A stretch of DNA of 64,000 nt from assembly GCF_052857255.1 (NCBI RefSeq), contig NC_135505.1:40013864-40077863 (forward strand). Reading direction: 5' to 3'. Positions within the stretch are counted from its first letter, which is position 1. The number at the start of each line of letters is the position of its first letter. The notes under the pieces were generated by a model that had not been told where the DNA came from, ran no database searches, and was given only the letters and a program-made list of their open reading frames with translations. This document shows positions 50,326-59,008 of this stretch, piece by piece. Position numbers and translations under genes: made by a program. This DNA comes from Amblyomma americanum. Its lineage: Eukaryota; Arthropoda; Arachnida; Ixodida; Ixodidae.

Positions 50326-50518
50326 CTATGCAGTTAGAGTTTCATCACTTCTGCAGTGAAGCTGAAAATCTCCCAAGGCATTACCCGTTCACATAGAAGC
50401 CATTGATAATGAAGAAAATAACAAAACTTTCAAGTTATATTGATGTATTCATTATTTGCTCAATGCCGATAATGCGTTCACTTTCGTACTGGAGGTACTG
50501 TTAGGAAAATTTCTGTTA
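50326..50518. other. Short spacer, nothing recognised
   Basis: AT-rich sequence between the LINE tail and the target duplication of the Ty3 element. I see no gene or repeat in it. Confidence 0.4.
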
Positions 50519-50522
50519 ATAT

Positions 50523-50724
50523 TGTCACCGAGAAACGGTTGACGTAAGCAGGGCTGGTTTACTTGCGTTACTTATACGCGCAAGAGGTCGGGACGAGCAT
50601 GGCAGCAGGCAGCACGAGAGATGAAGAAGAGAAAGCATCTAGCCCGAGATGGCACAAGGCTTGCGAACTGCCAGGAAATGCAGTTTAGCCATGGTATGGC
50701 GCCACTAGAGTTAGTAGTGTGGCA
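50523..50724 (-). repeat. 3' LTR of the Ty3 element
   Basis: This 202-bp repeat matches 54,794-54,988. On the minus strand it starts TGCCACAC right after the polypurine tract and ends CGGTGACA. It has about 10 extra bases near 50,630 compared with the other LTR. The canonical TG...CA ends are present. Confidence 0.93.
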
Positions 50725-50739
50725 TTGCTCCTCCTCTCT
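50725..50739 (-). promoter_or_regulatory. Polypurine tract
   Basis: On the minus strand the bases just before the LTR start are AGAGAGGAGGAGCAA. A purine-rich run directly abutting the LTR is the expected plus-strand priming site of an LTR retrotransposon and fixes the LTR edge. Confidence 0.8.
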
Positions 50740-50831
50740 GAACGACACCGACTCGGTGTGGTAGCAATTGGAGGCAGTACCACAAGGGTAGTCGCACGTG
50801 TCTGGCGTGTGGTGTAGAGGCGCGCGAGAGG

Positions 50832-51925
50832 CTAGCGGGCGTGGTACGGCTTCATCCGAGCGACGTGGACAACTTCGGAGGTCAGCCGTCTAGAAGAGCG
50901 AATTGTTCCCTGGGGGAGAACATCGTAGGTAACTTGACTGAGCTGGCGGAGCACCTCGTAGGGGCCAAAGTATCTGCGTAGAAGCTTCTCAGAGCGTCCT
51001 CGCTTGCTGATTGGGCTCCACACCCAGACTTGTTCGCCGGGCAGGTAACGCACATTTCAGTGGTGGAGGTTGTAGCGCCGAGCGTCGTGAACTTGCTGGT
51101 GCCGGATGCGCTGTCGAGCGAGTTGGCGGGCGGCCTCAGTGTAACGAACAAATTGGGCAGCACCCATAACAGAGGGGGTATCTCCTAGCTGGAAGAAGCA
51201 ATGCATCCAGCATGATTGTGGCTTCGCGACCATGTACTAAACGAAATGAAGTGAAGTGTGCCGTTTCCTGGACCGCAGTATTATAGGCAAAGGTGACGTA
51301 AGATAGTATGGTGTCCCAGTTTCGGTGGTCCGCGTCGACATACATAGAAATAATGTCGGCGATCCTCTTGTTGAGCCGTTCGGTGAGGCCGTTCGTTTGA
51401 GGGTGGTATGCGGTTGTTATGCGGTGACTGCGTAAGGGCCGAGGTGAACGCTGTTCCCCTGTCAGTTAAAACGATGGTAGGTGCACCGTGACGAAGCACA
51501 ATGTTTTGAATGAAAAAGCTCGCAATTTCGTTAACGGTGCCACGGGGAAGAGGTTTAGTCTCACAGTATCGGCTGAGGTAGTCGATGGCGACCACAATGT
51601 AGCGGTTACCCAGCGAGGACTCCGGAAATGGGCCGAGCATGTCCATTTCGACTTGATGGAAGGGGACCTGAGGTAGATCAGTAGCCTGGAGTAGGCCGGC
51701 TGGCTTATTCGGCGGCGTCTTGCGTCGCTGGCACTCGCGGCAAGTTCTTAAGTAACGCTTTACAACTGCAGTAACCTTGGGCCAATAGTATTTTTGCCGT
51801 ATTCGTGCCAAAGTTCGACAAAAACCCAGGTGACCAGAAGATGGGTTATCATGGCTCACCTGCAGGACTTTGTCGCGAAGAGCCGTAGGCACGAAGAGTA
51901 GATAGACAGCTTCAGTTAGACTGTA
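50832..51925 (-). pseudogene. Ty3 integrase relic
   Basis: From the right, an open stretch at 51,892-51,281 carries the zinc-binding HHCC set (H14, H21, C51, C54, counting from its Met) with YYWP between the H and C pairs. Then come two of the catalytic acidic residues in VEMDMLGPF and VLTDRGTAF. A frameshift near 51,435 moves the reading to the frame that holds the third (GLTERLNK) and the following MYVDADHRNWDTILSYVTFA. The C-terminal segment at 51,053-50,832 (VWVWSPISKRGRSEKLLRRY, then FGPYEVL) is the GPF/Y-like module that normally follows the core. All catalytic residues exist but lie in different frames with stops between, so no working enzyme is encoded. Confidence 0.88.
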
Positions 51926-51934
51926 GTTTTTCTT

Positions 51935-52363
51935 TTACAAGACGCCTTCACGTAGACAGAACGACGACTGCCCGCGAAAAAAGATTCGCGTGGGAGACTG
52001 AGCGCCTCCTTCTAGATATTCAATGCGGGGCCACAGTTCGCTGTCGTCTCTTTGGTGTTGAACGAGAATGGACCCGGAGATGGCGCCAAGAAAAACAGAA
52101 TCGTCGTCGTGGTCAGCTCGGTTGTCTTCGATAGCGGCACGAGACAAACAGTCGGCATCACTGTGCTTCCTACCAGACTCATAGACGATAGACTGGATAA
52201 CGCTTTCCAAGCAGCGTTTCTGATTAGATGGGAGGTTTGGGTTCACGTCAGTTTTTATGGGAGTGGTCGGTTCCTCCACTGATGCCGGGGCTCCGGACAA
52301 AGCGTGCTGTCCCGCGAATTCGCTGAGTTCCTCGAAATACGCAATAGCTGTTCTGCCAGGCAA
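51935..52363 (-). pseudogene. Fused protease-to-RT linker and RNase H tail, with RT deleted
   Basis: One open frame joins two parts that are normally far apart. Residues 1-57 (GRTAIAYFEELSEFAG, then DVNPNLPSNQKRCLESVI) match the linker between protease and reverse transcriptase in tick Ty3 polyproteins. Residues 59-76 (IVYESGRKHSDADCLSRA) are the last conserved strand and helix of RNase H. Everything between is missing, including the YxDD box and the RNase H active site. The junction is near 52,190 and stays in frame. After it the frame continues into the connection region before integrase (DDSELWPRIEYLEGG). I read this as an internal deletion in the element or its master copy. Confidence 0.8.
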
Positions 52364-52930
52364 ACACTATGTTCACAGCCAAAATTGGTCACCAAGAGTT
52401 CGGTTCGGCCATTCTTCAGTTCAAAAATTCCTCGAGCAACACAGAGCTGCCGACCAGGGAGAAGCGACATGTTGGCTTCAGCGATGCCACGAATTTTAGT
52501 GCTGTTATCGCAATCTATAGTAACAAACATGCTGGATATTGACGGGATCAAAACGTGGTCGTCACAGACGCATAACTTAGCCCTGCGTGGTTCGGTATCG
52601 TCGTCGACAGGGCCTTGGGTGGAAAACGACACAATTAGCTCCTGGAGGTTGATAACAGCACCCTACTCCTGAAGGAAATCCAAACCCAGTATGAGGTCTT
52701 TGGAGCACTCGAGTAACACAGCAAAGCAACCATTGAAAGTAACACCGTGGGTCTGGATTCGCGAAGTGCAGACACCGATCAGAGTTACCACGTGGCCACC
52801 AGCTTTCCGGATCTGCGGCCGAGATCAAGTGGTCATGAACTTCATCAAGGCGGTGGCTAACCGTCTGCTCAATACAGAAAAATCGGCGCTGGTATCCACG
52901 ATTGCGGTAACGTCGTGGTTGTCGGCGGAT
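52364..52930 (-). pseudogene. Ty3 aspartic protease relic with altered active site
   Basis: The minus-strand reading VTAIVDTSADFSVLS places the aspartic protease motif at 52,887-52,895. The normally invariant glycine of D-T/S-G is serine here. The flap side is recognisable (IRKAGGHVVTLIGVCTSRIQ), and the second signature LILGLDFLQE lies near 52,670-52,700. Two in-frame stops interrupt it, TGA at 52,825-52,827 and TAG at 52,663-52,665. The downstream part (EPRRAKLCVCDDHVLIPSIS, then LCVARGIFELKNG) is the usual spacer before RT. With a changed active site and two stops the enzyme cannot be made. Confidence 0.85.
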
Positions 52931-53532
52931 ACCGGAATTTCGGTGGAGGCCAGTCGGTCGCAGCGCGTCGTCGAGGTCGTCGGGTCAGGTCCTCGTCGGT
53001 CGGAGCGTCGCGGCGAATCGTCGGGTGGAGGCTCTTGACTCGGTCCAGTAGCGGCAACCCTACCCCCGGAGGACGCCGTCTTGAGTTTTCCCGACGTGGT
53101 GACGTACCTCTGAACTGGCCAGGGGATGACGGACGGCCGGGCGAAGAGAACCGCCTTGGGGATGGCGATCGGGACTGGTGTCGCAGCGAGGTCGAAGATT
53201 GCACGTTATCAGCCAAGTACTGTTTGATATCCCGTGGTCCTTCACCGTAGCGTGGTCGAGGTGCGTGAGGTGAAAACCCCCTTAAACCCATTCTGTGGCA
53301 GGGGCGGTGGCGGAGGGTGTGACCTCTCCGCAGTGGTAACAGAGCAGCCGATTGTTTGGCCTACACCAAACGTGCGCTTTGCTCACGTGGGGACTGAACT
53401 CCTGCGGCACAGAGGGTAGTGTTGCGATTGGCTCCTGGAGGTATGGCACAGGAGTGACGGCGGAAAAGGCTCGCATCGTGGCCCGGCACTTCGTAGCGCC
53501 CCGTTCTACGTCGTAACGGAGGGCGACGGAAG

Positions 53533-53672
53533 GTGGCTTTATCTGTGCTGACATTATCTGTGACTTTATCTGTGCTTCTGTCTGTCTGTTGTGCCTGGAC
53601 CATCTGTGCCTGTGACTTTATCTGTGCTGAAATTCGCTGTGACATTATCTGTGCTTCTGTCTGTTCTGTGCA
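53533..53672. repeat. Minisatellite of about 15 bp units
   Basis: Variants of TGACTTTATCTGTGCT and TGACATTATCTGTG recur about seven times, interrupted by CTGTCTGTCTGTTGTGCC. The array starts at the edge of the gag insertion. Units are imperfect. Confidence 0.7.
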
Positions 53673-53880
53673 TTTGGGGTTTTATGTTTTTTGTTCGTTT
53701 GTTGTTTCTATTTTCCTGCTTTTTTCTTTAAATTAGGTTTTTTTAGCGTCTAGCTACTTTTCTTTTTTTTATTGGCTTTAAGCCCGGTAAAGCGTTGCTG
53801 GTCCGGGCTCTCTCTCTCTTTCATTTATGTTTTTTTTGTATTTTTTCTGAGAGGACCAATAAAAAGGCAAACGGGGGTGG
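53556..53880. mobile_element. Insertion inside the gag relic
   Basis: The gag reading stops on both sides of this stretch. It holds a minisatellite at the left, pyrimidine-rich text with a long CT run (53,809-53,820), a small hairpin around AGCCCGG/CCGGGCT (53,780-53,808) and AATAAAAAGG at 53,861-53,870 that could be a retroposed 3' end. I could not identify the family or a clear target duplication. Confidence 0.45.
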
Positions 53881-54771
53881 CTGCACAACTCGTCGGATTT
53901 CTTCGCAGACCACGTTCGTTGCGGCAGCGACGCGGTGACCTGTCTAGCTTCAATGCGAAGTTCCGCCAGTTCCTCGCGCACAAGGCTTCTTACAAACTGC
54001 AGAAGCTCCTCGGCGGGCGGCGACGTAGGCGTCTACTGGGAAGCGGCTGCTACACTAGCTCGACGTCCGTAGTGGGCGCTTTGTTCCTGCAGAGAGCGCT
54101 CGATACCCGTTGCCTCCTTGGTGAAGTCGGACACTGTTCGTGGCGGGTCATGGACCAGTCCGGCAAACCGCTGCTCTTTTACGCCATGCATTAAGTGGCG
54201 TACCTTCTGGGCTTCGGTCATAGCAGGTGCGGCCCAATTGAACAGTCGCGTTATGTCCTCTATGAACATCACGACGCTCTCGTTTTGCTGCTGTGATCTC
54301 GAGCGCAGGGCGATTTCAGCTTTCTGTTTTCTTTCGCTGCTAGTAAATGTCGCTAGCAGCTCTCGACGAAAAGTCTCCTAGGTGGTAAAGGAAGCTTCGT
54401 GGTTCTCAAACCATGTTTTGGCCGAGTACTGCAGCGCAAAGTAGACAATGCGCACCTTGCGCGCGCCGTCCCACACATTAAAACCCGCTGCTCAGTCAAG
54501 TCTGGCCAACCAGTCTTCAACGTCCTCGAACCTGTCCCCGTGGAACGGTGGCAGCGACCGAGGTGCGTGAAGGACGAATGGCGGGGCACTCCTGCAATGT
54601 TGAGTTGTCTGGCTAGCCGCGATAGATGTCATGGCCCTTACCGGTTCTGTCAGTTGGCCGAACTCGGGTTGTAGGCATCGCAGGCGGCGGCTCGCCTTGT
54701 GAACTGGTGTTGTACCCACGCGTTCAGAGCTGACGTCAAAGGTGTCTTCGAGGTCAGCGTACATGGGCCGT

Positions 54772-54789
54772 TACCCAGCTGCTCCACCA
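54772..54789 (-). promoter_or_regulatory. Candidate tRNA primer-binding site
   Basis: Four bases inside the 5' LTR the minus strand reads TGGTGGAGCAGCTGGGTA. It begins with TGG, complementary to the CCA end of a tRNA, at the expected distance from the LTR. I cannot say which tRNA it matches. Confidence 0.6.
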
Positions 54790-54793
54790 AATA

Positions 54794-54988
54794 TGTCACC
54801 GAGAAACGGTTGACGTAAGCAGGGCTGGTTTACTTGCGTTACTTATACGCGCAAGACGTTGGGACGCGCAAGGCAGCAGGTAACACGAGAGATGAAGACA
54901 AAGCCCGAGTTGGCTCAAGGCTTGCCAACTGCCAGGAAATGCAGTTTAACCGCGGTATGGCGCCACAAGATGAATTAGAAGTGTGGCA
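54794..54988 (-). repeat. 5' LTR of the Ty3 element
   Basis: This is the 195-bp partner of the LTR at 50,523-50,724. The first 60 or so bases on the plus strand (TGTCACCGAG to CGCGCAAGA) are identical. The remainder carries about 15 or more substitutions and a 10-bp length difference. It is flanked on the right by ATAT. Confidence 0.92.
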
Positions 54989-54992
54989 ATAT

Positions 54993-55136
54993 AATGATCG
55001 GGCTTCACGTCCTCAGCAACGCCAACGCTGTTACCCATTTGCCGGTGCCTTTTTCGTCAGTAATCATACTAGCACAACGAGCAGTACTGTAACATGGTTT
55101 CAGTAGACAAACAAGGTGTCTGGTCTTTGCAAACTA
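54993..55136. other. Spacer without recognised content
   Basis: Between the Ty3 element and the inverted-repeat structure I see no gene or known repeat. Confidence 0.35.
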
Positions 55137-55140
55137 AGAA

Positions 55141-55741
55141 GGGAGTAATTGCTCATTGGCATCCACCCAAGCGCAGCCATACGTCTTGGAAGGAAAGCTA
55201 TACAGTTTTCTCAGAATATTCGCAGGTAAAGAATAATTTGTCCTGGTCCGGGTTTCGAATCCTGGACGAACGCTTCGAACTCCGGACCAGTACAAATTTT
55301 TCTGTACAGCCTCCGCGGTCGGGTTCGAACCCGGGAACTCCGAATAAGTAGCTGGTTATAGTGCTCGGTTTCTGATCCGGAGTTCCCGGGTTCGAACCCG
55401 ACCGCGGCGGCTGCGTTTTTATGGAGGCAAAACGCTAAGGCGCCCGTATGCTGTGCCATGATAGTGCACGTTAAAGATCCCCAGGCGGTCGAAATTATTC
55501 CGGAGCCCCCCACTACGGCACCTCTTTCTTCCTTTCTTTCACTCCCTCCTTTATCCGTTCCCTTACGGCGCGGTTCAGGTGTCCGCCGATATATGAGACA
55601 GATACTGCGCCATATCCTTTCCGCAAAAACCAATTATTATTATTATTATTACTTTAACTGCTAAGTTCTGAGAAAGCTGAATAGCTTTCCTTTGTAGACG
55701 TATGGCTGCGATTGGGTGGATGCCAATGAGCAGTTACTCCC
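55141..55741. repeat. Inverted-repeat (foldback) structure enclosing a SINE
   Basis: Arms 55,141-55,216 and 55,666-55,741 are reverse complements at 69 of 76 positions. The match weakens but continues inward, past AATAAT on the left and the (ATT)n tail on the right. Inside, a perfect 30-bp inverted repeat (55,313-55,342 with 55,378-55,407) pairs two SINE B-box regions facing each other across 35 bases. A third imperfect hairpin (TTGTCCTGGTCCGG against TCCGGACCAGTACAA) lies at about 55,238-55,296. The layout suggests inverted duplication of a SINE with its flank and later replacement of much of the left copy. Confidence 0.75.
55348..55652 (+). mobile_element. tRNA-derived SINE (tick Ruka-like), complete
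   Basis: A tRNA-like head has the B-box GGTTCGAACCC at 55,390-55,400. It is followed by the family body with landmarks GGCTGCGTTTTTATGGAGG, AACGCTAAGGCGCCCG, TGCACGTTAAAGATCCCCAG and GATATATGAGACAGATACTG, then an (ATT)n tail at 55,633-55,650. The A-box side is degraded. The same family occurs three more times at the right edge of the window. I recognise it as a tick SINE from memory; the subfamily name is not certain. Confidence 0.85.
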
Positions 55742-55759
55742 TTATTACCAATCTACTCC

Positions 55760-56470
55760 ACCTTGGTGGATTCCCCTATACATTTGAAGAACACTGTCTT
55801 TGGTAACTAGTGCTTGCGTTAGTAACAACCACTGTTGCTTGAGAAGGTTGTTATAACGGCACGCTGCATGCTGTGTAAAAGGCTGGTCGCTCGCAGCTTG
55901 GTGCTAACTTACGTGAAAACCAAAATCAAGTTGGGAAAGCAGTGACTTTCAGCTCTCGCTTGGCCCGAAGTTGCGCACGCGCACTAAAAATTACAATATT
56001 GAAGGGCGCAGAGAGCAGGCGAAGGCATTGCAATGATGATAAGTTACAAAGTGATGAAAGTGGCGCGATATTCCTCTGCAGCAGATTTAAATAAATGAGA
56101 TGCTTTCTAATAAAAAAAAATTGCTGGTATTTCTCTTTCACAAAGTTAATTGCTGCTAACCAGCTCTAAAAGAAAGGAATAAATATTTTACCACTATATA
56201 AAGAAGCCCATTTTCTACATCCTGCATAACAATAAATAATGATTGCCCTCTAATCTGATCCCTCGAAAATAACCTGTCCATAACATCTTGAAAATTGTAG
56301 TCATTGCGTGGAGTGAGTTTGGTGAAAAAAAGTGTTATTGCACGTAATTCTTATGTGCTTCGACCCCTTTCGATGCAGTTAGGTGGAGACCTAATCGGTA
56401 TGTACGTGGATCTCCATTGCACAGATGTCTCAGTAGTTAACTGTCGAGCCCTGCTAGTACGATGCAGATA
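55760..56470. other. AT-rich stretch without a supported gene
   Basis: The left part repeats words of the inverted-repeat flank. The rest is AT-rich with short frames and no domain. Nothing recognised. Confidence 0.4.
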
Positions 56471-56880
56471 TACAGGGTGCTCAGGATTAAGGTTTAATTT
56501 TTTAAATAAATATAAAGGCAGTACGAAAAGTCTATGGTAAATGGGGCAAAGGGCCGGAATTGCACAAACAGAGAGAACAATTGTCATTATAAGCTAAGCT
56601 GAGTAACTAGCAAACATTCAGTAATCGATGTACACTAATTGCTATAAATAAAAAGGTAATAAATGAACTTCATTCAAATATTTAGTTGAAAATTACATTT
56701 TTTCCGACTGTCTGTCACTTTCACCGCGTAACTAAATCAAACGAATGACTTTTGAAGCGAAAAGCTTCCCTACGCTTGTCAACACCGCACTTGGCGCGAC
56801 CCGCCGTATGTCAGAGGACGAGTGACGTCACGCATGGCGTAGTTGCGGGGATAGGGTGGCCTCAGTTCTGAGAGGATAAG
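56471..56880 (+). mobile_element. Possible MITE-like element starting TACAGGGTGC
   Basis: TACAGGGTG followed by TCAGGATTAAG resembles the 5' end of small arthropod non-autonomous elements that begin TACAGGGTGTCCC. Further right a CRE-type palindrome TGACGTCA occurs at 56,823-56,830. I could not find the matching inverted end, so the limits and even the class are tentative. Confidence 0.25.
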
Positions 56881-57339
56881 GGTAATTTAGTAGATGGAGG
56901 AAGCATTTTTCATGCAGTGGGTGTCGCCAGTTTGGCGGGGGTATTACGGTGATAAAAACACATTTCACATTGTGAATGGAAGATAGTCGAGTATTCGAAT
57001 TGCATAATTTTGTAGATGCGGATTATTGAGATATGTGCAGGCTGCGCATTTCGCAACGAAGATATATGCAGTATGTCAAGTAGGGGGACAAAACCTAATA
57101 AATGAAACGAGTAATATGTTACTGCAAGATAGTACGTCTCCTGTGAGAAAACTCGATAAGCACGTATTTGCATAATGATTCCGTGCGTGTGATAAGAAAG
57201 AATAAAGGGAGCTGTCAGAGTGTGGGAAACTGTCGCCCTCATTGGGCGGAGGAAAGCTTAATAAACGAATTGGCGGCATACAAGAGATTTATTAACGTTT
57301 TAAAAGCGTTATAACCTTTGTTGGGAGTAGAATATAGGT
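56881..57339. other. Unassigned AT-rich sequence
   Basis: Open frames here, including one of 110 codons at 57,242-56,910, are low-complexity or hydrophobic without a known domain. Nothing supported. Confidence 0.4.
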
Positions 57340-57422
57340 TGGCTCTTAGTAGGCTGTGAGTAGGTTGTGAGGAGGTTATTACGAGTAGGTTGTTAGTAGT
57401 TGAGAGTAGGTGAGTAGGCGGT
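57340..57422 (+). repeat. Degenerate minisatellite around GAGTAGGTTGT
   Basis: Words such as GTAGGCTGTGAGTAGGTTGT, GAGTAGGTTGTTAGTAG and GAGAGTAGGTGAGTAGG follow each other with a period of about 10-11 bases. The array is short and imperfect. Confidence 0.65.
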
Positions 57423-57472
57423 CTAAGAGAGAAAAAGGTTTCATGAGCTGCGAGTTTTCGTATTGCTATTTA

Positions 57473-57680
57473 GGCGACCACCGTGGCTCAGCGGTTATGG
57501 GTCTATGGGTTTCGATACATTTCGCTGTGGTCGCATTTCGATAGTGCCGAAATGCTAGAAGTTCGTGCACTGTCGAGTGTCTGTGCATGTTAGCGAGCCT
57601 GAGATGGTCGAAATTTTTCAGATCCTTCCTATTAGGCGTACACTAATAGCATGAGTTGCTTTGCGTAGGTTAAATTCCCA
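57473..57680 (+). mobile_element. Degraded tRNA-derived SINE of a second type
   Basis: GGCGACCACCGTGGCTCAGC is a tRNA-like A-box region. It is followed by GGTCGCATTTCGATAGTGCC and CGAAATGCTAGAAG, the body start seen in another tick SINE family, then GGTCGAAATTTTTCAGATCC. The B-box is mutated (GGTTTCGATACA) and the tail is blurred. It is older than the (ATT)n SINEs elsewhere in the window. Confidence 0.6.
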
Positions 57681-57744
57681 AAAGCCAAATCCAGCCAACC
57701 TTAATATTCTCTTTAGTAGTAGTCGCGGTTTCTTTTCTAAGTAG

Positions 57745-58193
57745 AGCAGTATTCACCCTCCGAAGTATTAGTTGCAGATGAATTAGTTAATGATCAAAAG
57801 GCCATTTCTCACCATTTCAACGAAAACTTCCGCAACGTGTCCACGGTGTCAGAACCACACACACACGATACTGCGCCTGCCTACAAGTCTGAAGCTAATT
57901 TCATTATATACGAAGGTGTGCTTTAAATGCTCCTGAACTTGAAATCTGAAACATCATGCAGACCTGCCAATATTAGAAATATATTTCTTCATAGATATGC
58001 TGAATCTGTTGCCAAGTTTTTTGTTATTATGTTTCGCACCTCTTTGCTATCAGTGAAATCGCCAAGTGAATGGAAGAGAGCCCGATTTCCATGTTTCTTG
58101 TTATTTTGTTTCGCACCTCTTTGCTATCAGCGAAACCGCCAAGTGAATGGAAGAGAACCCGAAATGTGCACATTTTTAAACAAGGTTACAGTT
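57745..58193 (+). pseudogene. CR1/L2-like LINE, N-terminal part of reverse transcriptase (segment 1)
   Basis: The reading ADELVNDQKAISHHFNENFR, then LLNLKSETSCRPANIRNIFL, HRYAESVAKFF and SEWKRARFP, follows the start of a CR1/L2-type RT domain. A 77-bp direct duplication (58,021-58,097 and 58,098-58,163) repeats the FRTSLLSVKSPSEWKRA part and shifts the frame. A stop lies near 57,928. The segment ends in HIFKQGY, where consensus proteins continue directly to the NYRPISL block. Here an insertion intervenes and the NYRPISL block resumes at about 59,030. Confidence 0.75.
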
Positions 58194-59002
58194 GGGTTTC
58201 CCCCTTCCGGTGGCGATGAGAGGAAACTACTTGATGATGAAATCGGGGTTTCTTGATGACCCGGAGGTTCTACTCGCAAACATTCACATTACTCAAGGAA
58301 AGGAGAAGGTTAACTATTTATTTAAAACATAGGTAAAAAAACGAGAAGAAACAAAGCAAGGCGAAAACTACGTGACAAATCGTGGATCAGACGAAATCAT
58401 CCCCCGCTCATTCCAGAGCGCTTGGTTCTAAACTCTTTGTCTCCGCCCTTAGCGGGGACAGCAACCAATAAGATAATAAACGACTCATGTCGCCAATCAG
58501 TGGTTAGGGAAAGGAAAATAAGGTCCGCCCACTGATCATAGATTGGGGAAAAAGTTCTGATTAAAACATTTGGGAAGGAGGTTTCAAATAAGCATACAAA
58601 CAACACAAATGTGACTTCCGTTCCCCACGCCACCCACGACACCACAGATGCTAGAAACATGTGCCGACAAGGCGATGACTCAGGTTGTTGACAGCAACAA
58701 AGAGAACACAGTCGTTAAGGGAATAATCCGTTTCCTGGTCACCCAGCACTCGGTCCCCATCCAGCTGTATCTCTCCCGCATCGCCGAAGTCTCGTCACCC
58801 CTTGACGACGCACACATGTCGACAGCTGTATCTGGTTAGGCTTTTTCAAGGCGGATTGTGCCCGTGGCGGCGCGGGTAAACAAGGACGTCCGCTGCAAGA
58901 CGGAGGAAGTAGGGACCAGACGGCTCCCTTTGATGCGGCGGGCGGCGCCGACACTGGCGCGGCCTTTCTCAGTCTTCGTTCGAAGAACGGTCAGCGAACT
59001 CC
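58194..59002. mobile_element. 809-bp insertion splitting the LINE, 6-bp target duplication
   Basis: The LINE reading stops at 58,193 and resumes at 59,009. ACAGTT occurs on both sides of the gap (58,188-58,193 and 59,003-59,008). The inserted DNA begins GGGTTTCCCCCTTCC. Its right half is GC-rich (58,730-58,975). Its left part on the minus strand holds AAATAAATAG, a polyadenylation-like word near 58,320. It lacks TG...CA ends and terminal inverted repeats, and I see no coding domain, so the class is open. A solo LTR with eroded ends is one possibility. Confidence 0.65.
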
Positions 59003-59008
59003 ACAGTT

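Larger units (their letters stand above)
53282..54764 (-). pseudogene. gag: Ty3 gag relic with interrupted coding region
   Basis: The start is ATG 54,764-54,762, 30 bases inside the 5' LTR. The N-terminal part reads MYADLEDTFDVSSERVGTTP, then PPFVLHAPRSLPPFHGDRFE and DVEDWLARLD, the beginning of the retrotransposon capsid domain. Further on, 54,272-54,033 gives IEDITRLFNWAAPAMTEAQK and VRHLMHGVKEQRFAGLV, the C-terminal part of the capsid. At the left end NNRLLCYHCGE is the first half of a CCHC zinc knuckle. The rest (GHTLRH...C) follows in another frame near 53,310. Several frameshifts and stops break it. A non-gag insertion lies between about 53,556 and 53,880. Confidence 0.85.
50523..54988 (-). 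mobile_element. Ty3-type LTR retrotransposon, internally deleted
   Basis: The element is bounded by two direct LTRs beginning TGTCACCGAGAAACGG on the plus strand and ending GTGTGGCA. A 4-bp target duplication ATAT (50,519-50,522 and 54,989-54,992) flanks it. It reads on the minus strand: primer site, gag, protease, remnant of RNase H, integrase, polypurine tract. The order protease, RNase H, integrase is that of the Ty3 group. At 4.47 kb it is short because the reverse transcriptase and most of RNase H are gone (junction near 52,190) and despite an insertion of about 330 bp in gag. The LTRs differ at roughly one position in ten plus indels, so the insertion is old. Confidence 0.93.

Noticed and set aside
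52577..52828. Minus-strand frame of 83 codons in the protease region
   Set aside because: It is the shadow frame of the protease relic, which reads correctly in the neighbouring frame.
52869..53291. Minus-strand frame of 140 codons rich in Arg/Pro/Ser
   Set aside because: It covers the linker between the gag zinc knuckle and protease and is part of the Ty3 element, not a separate gene.
55348..55420. tRNA gene
   Set aside because: The B-box belongs to the SINE head. No complete cloverleaf can be drawn.
56910..57242. Minus-strand frame of 110 codons
   Set aside because: Hydrophobic low-complexity translation of AT-rich DNA, no domain and no support.
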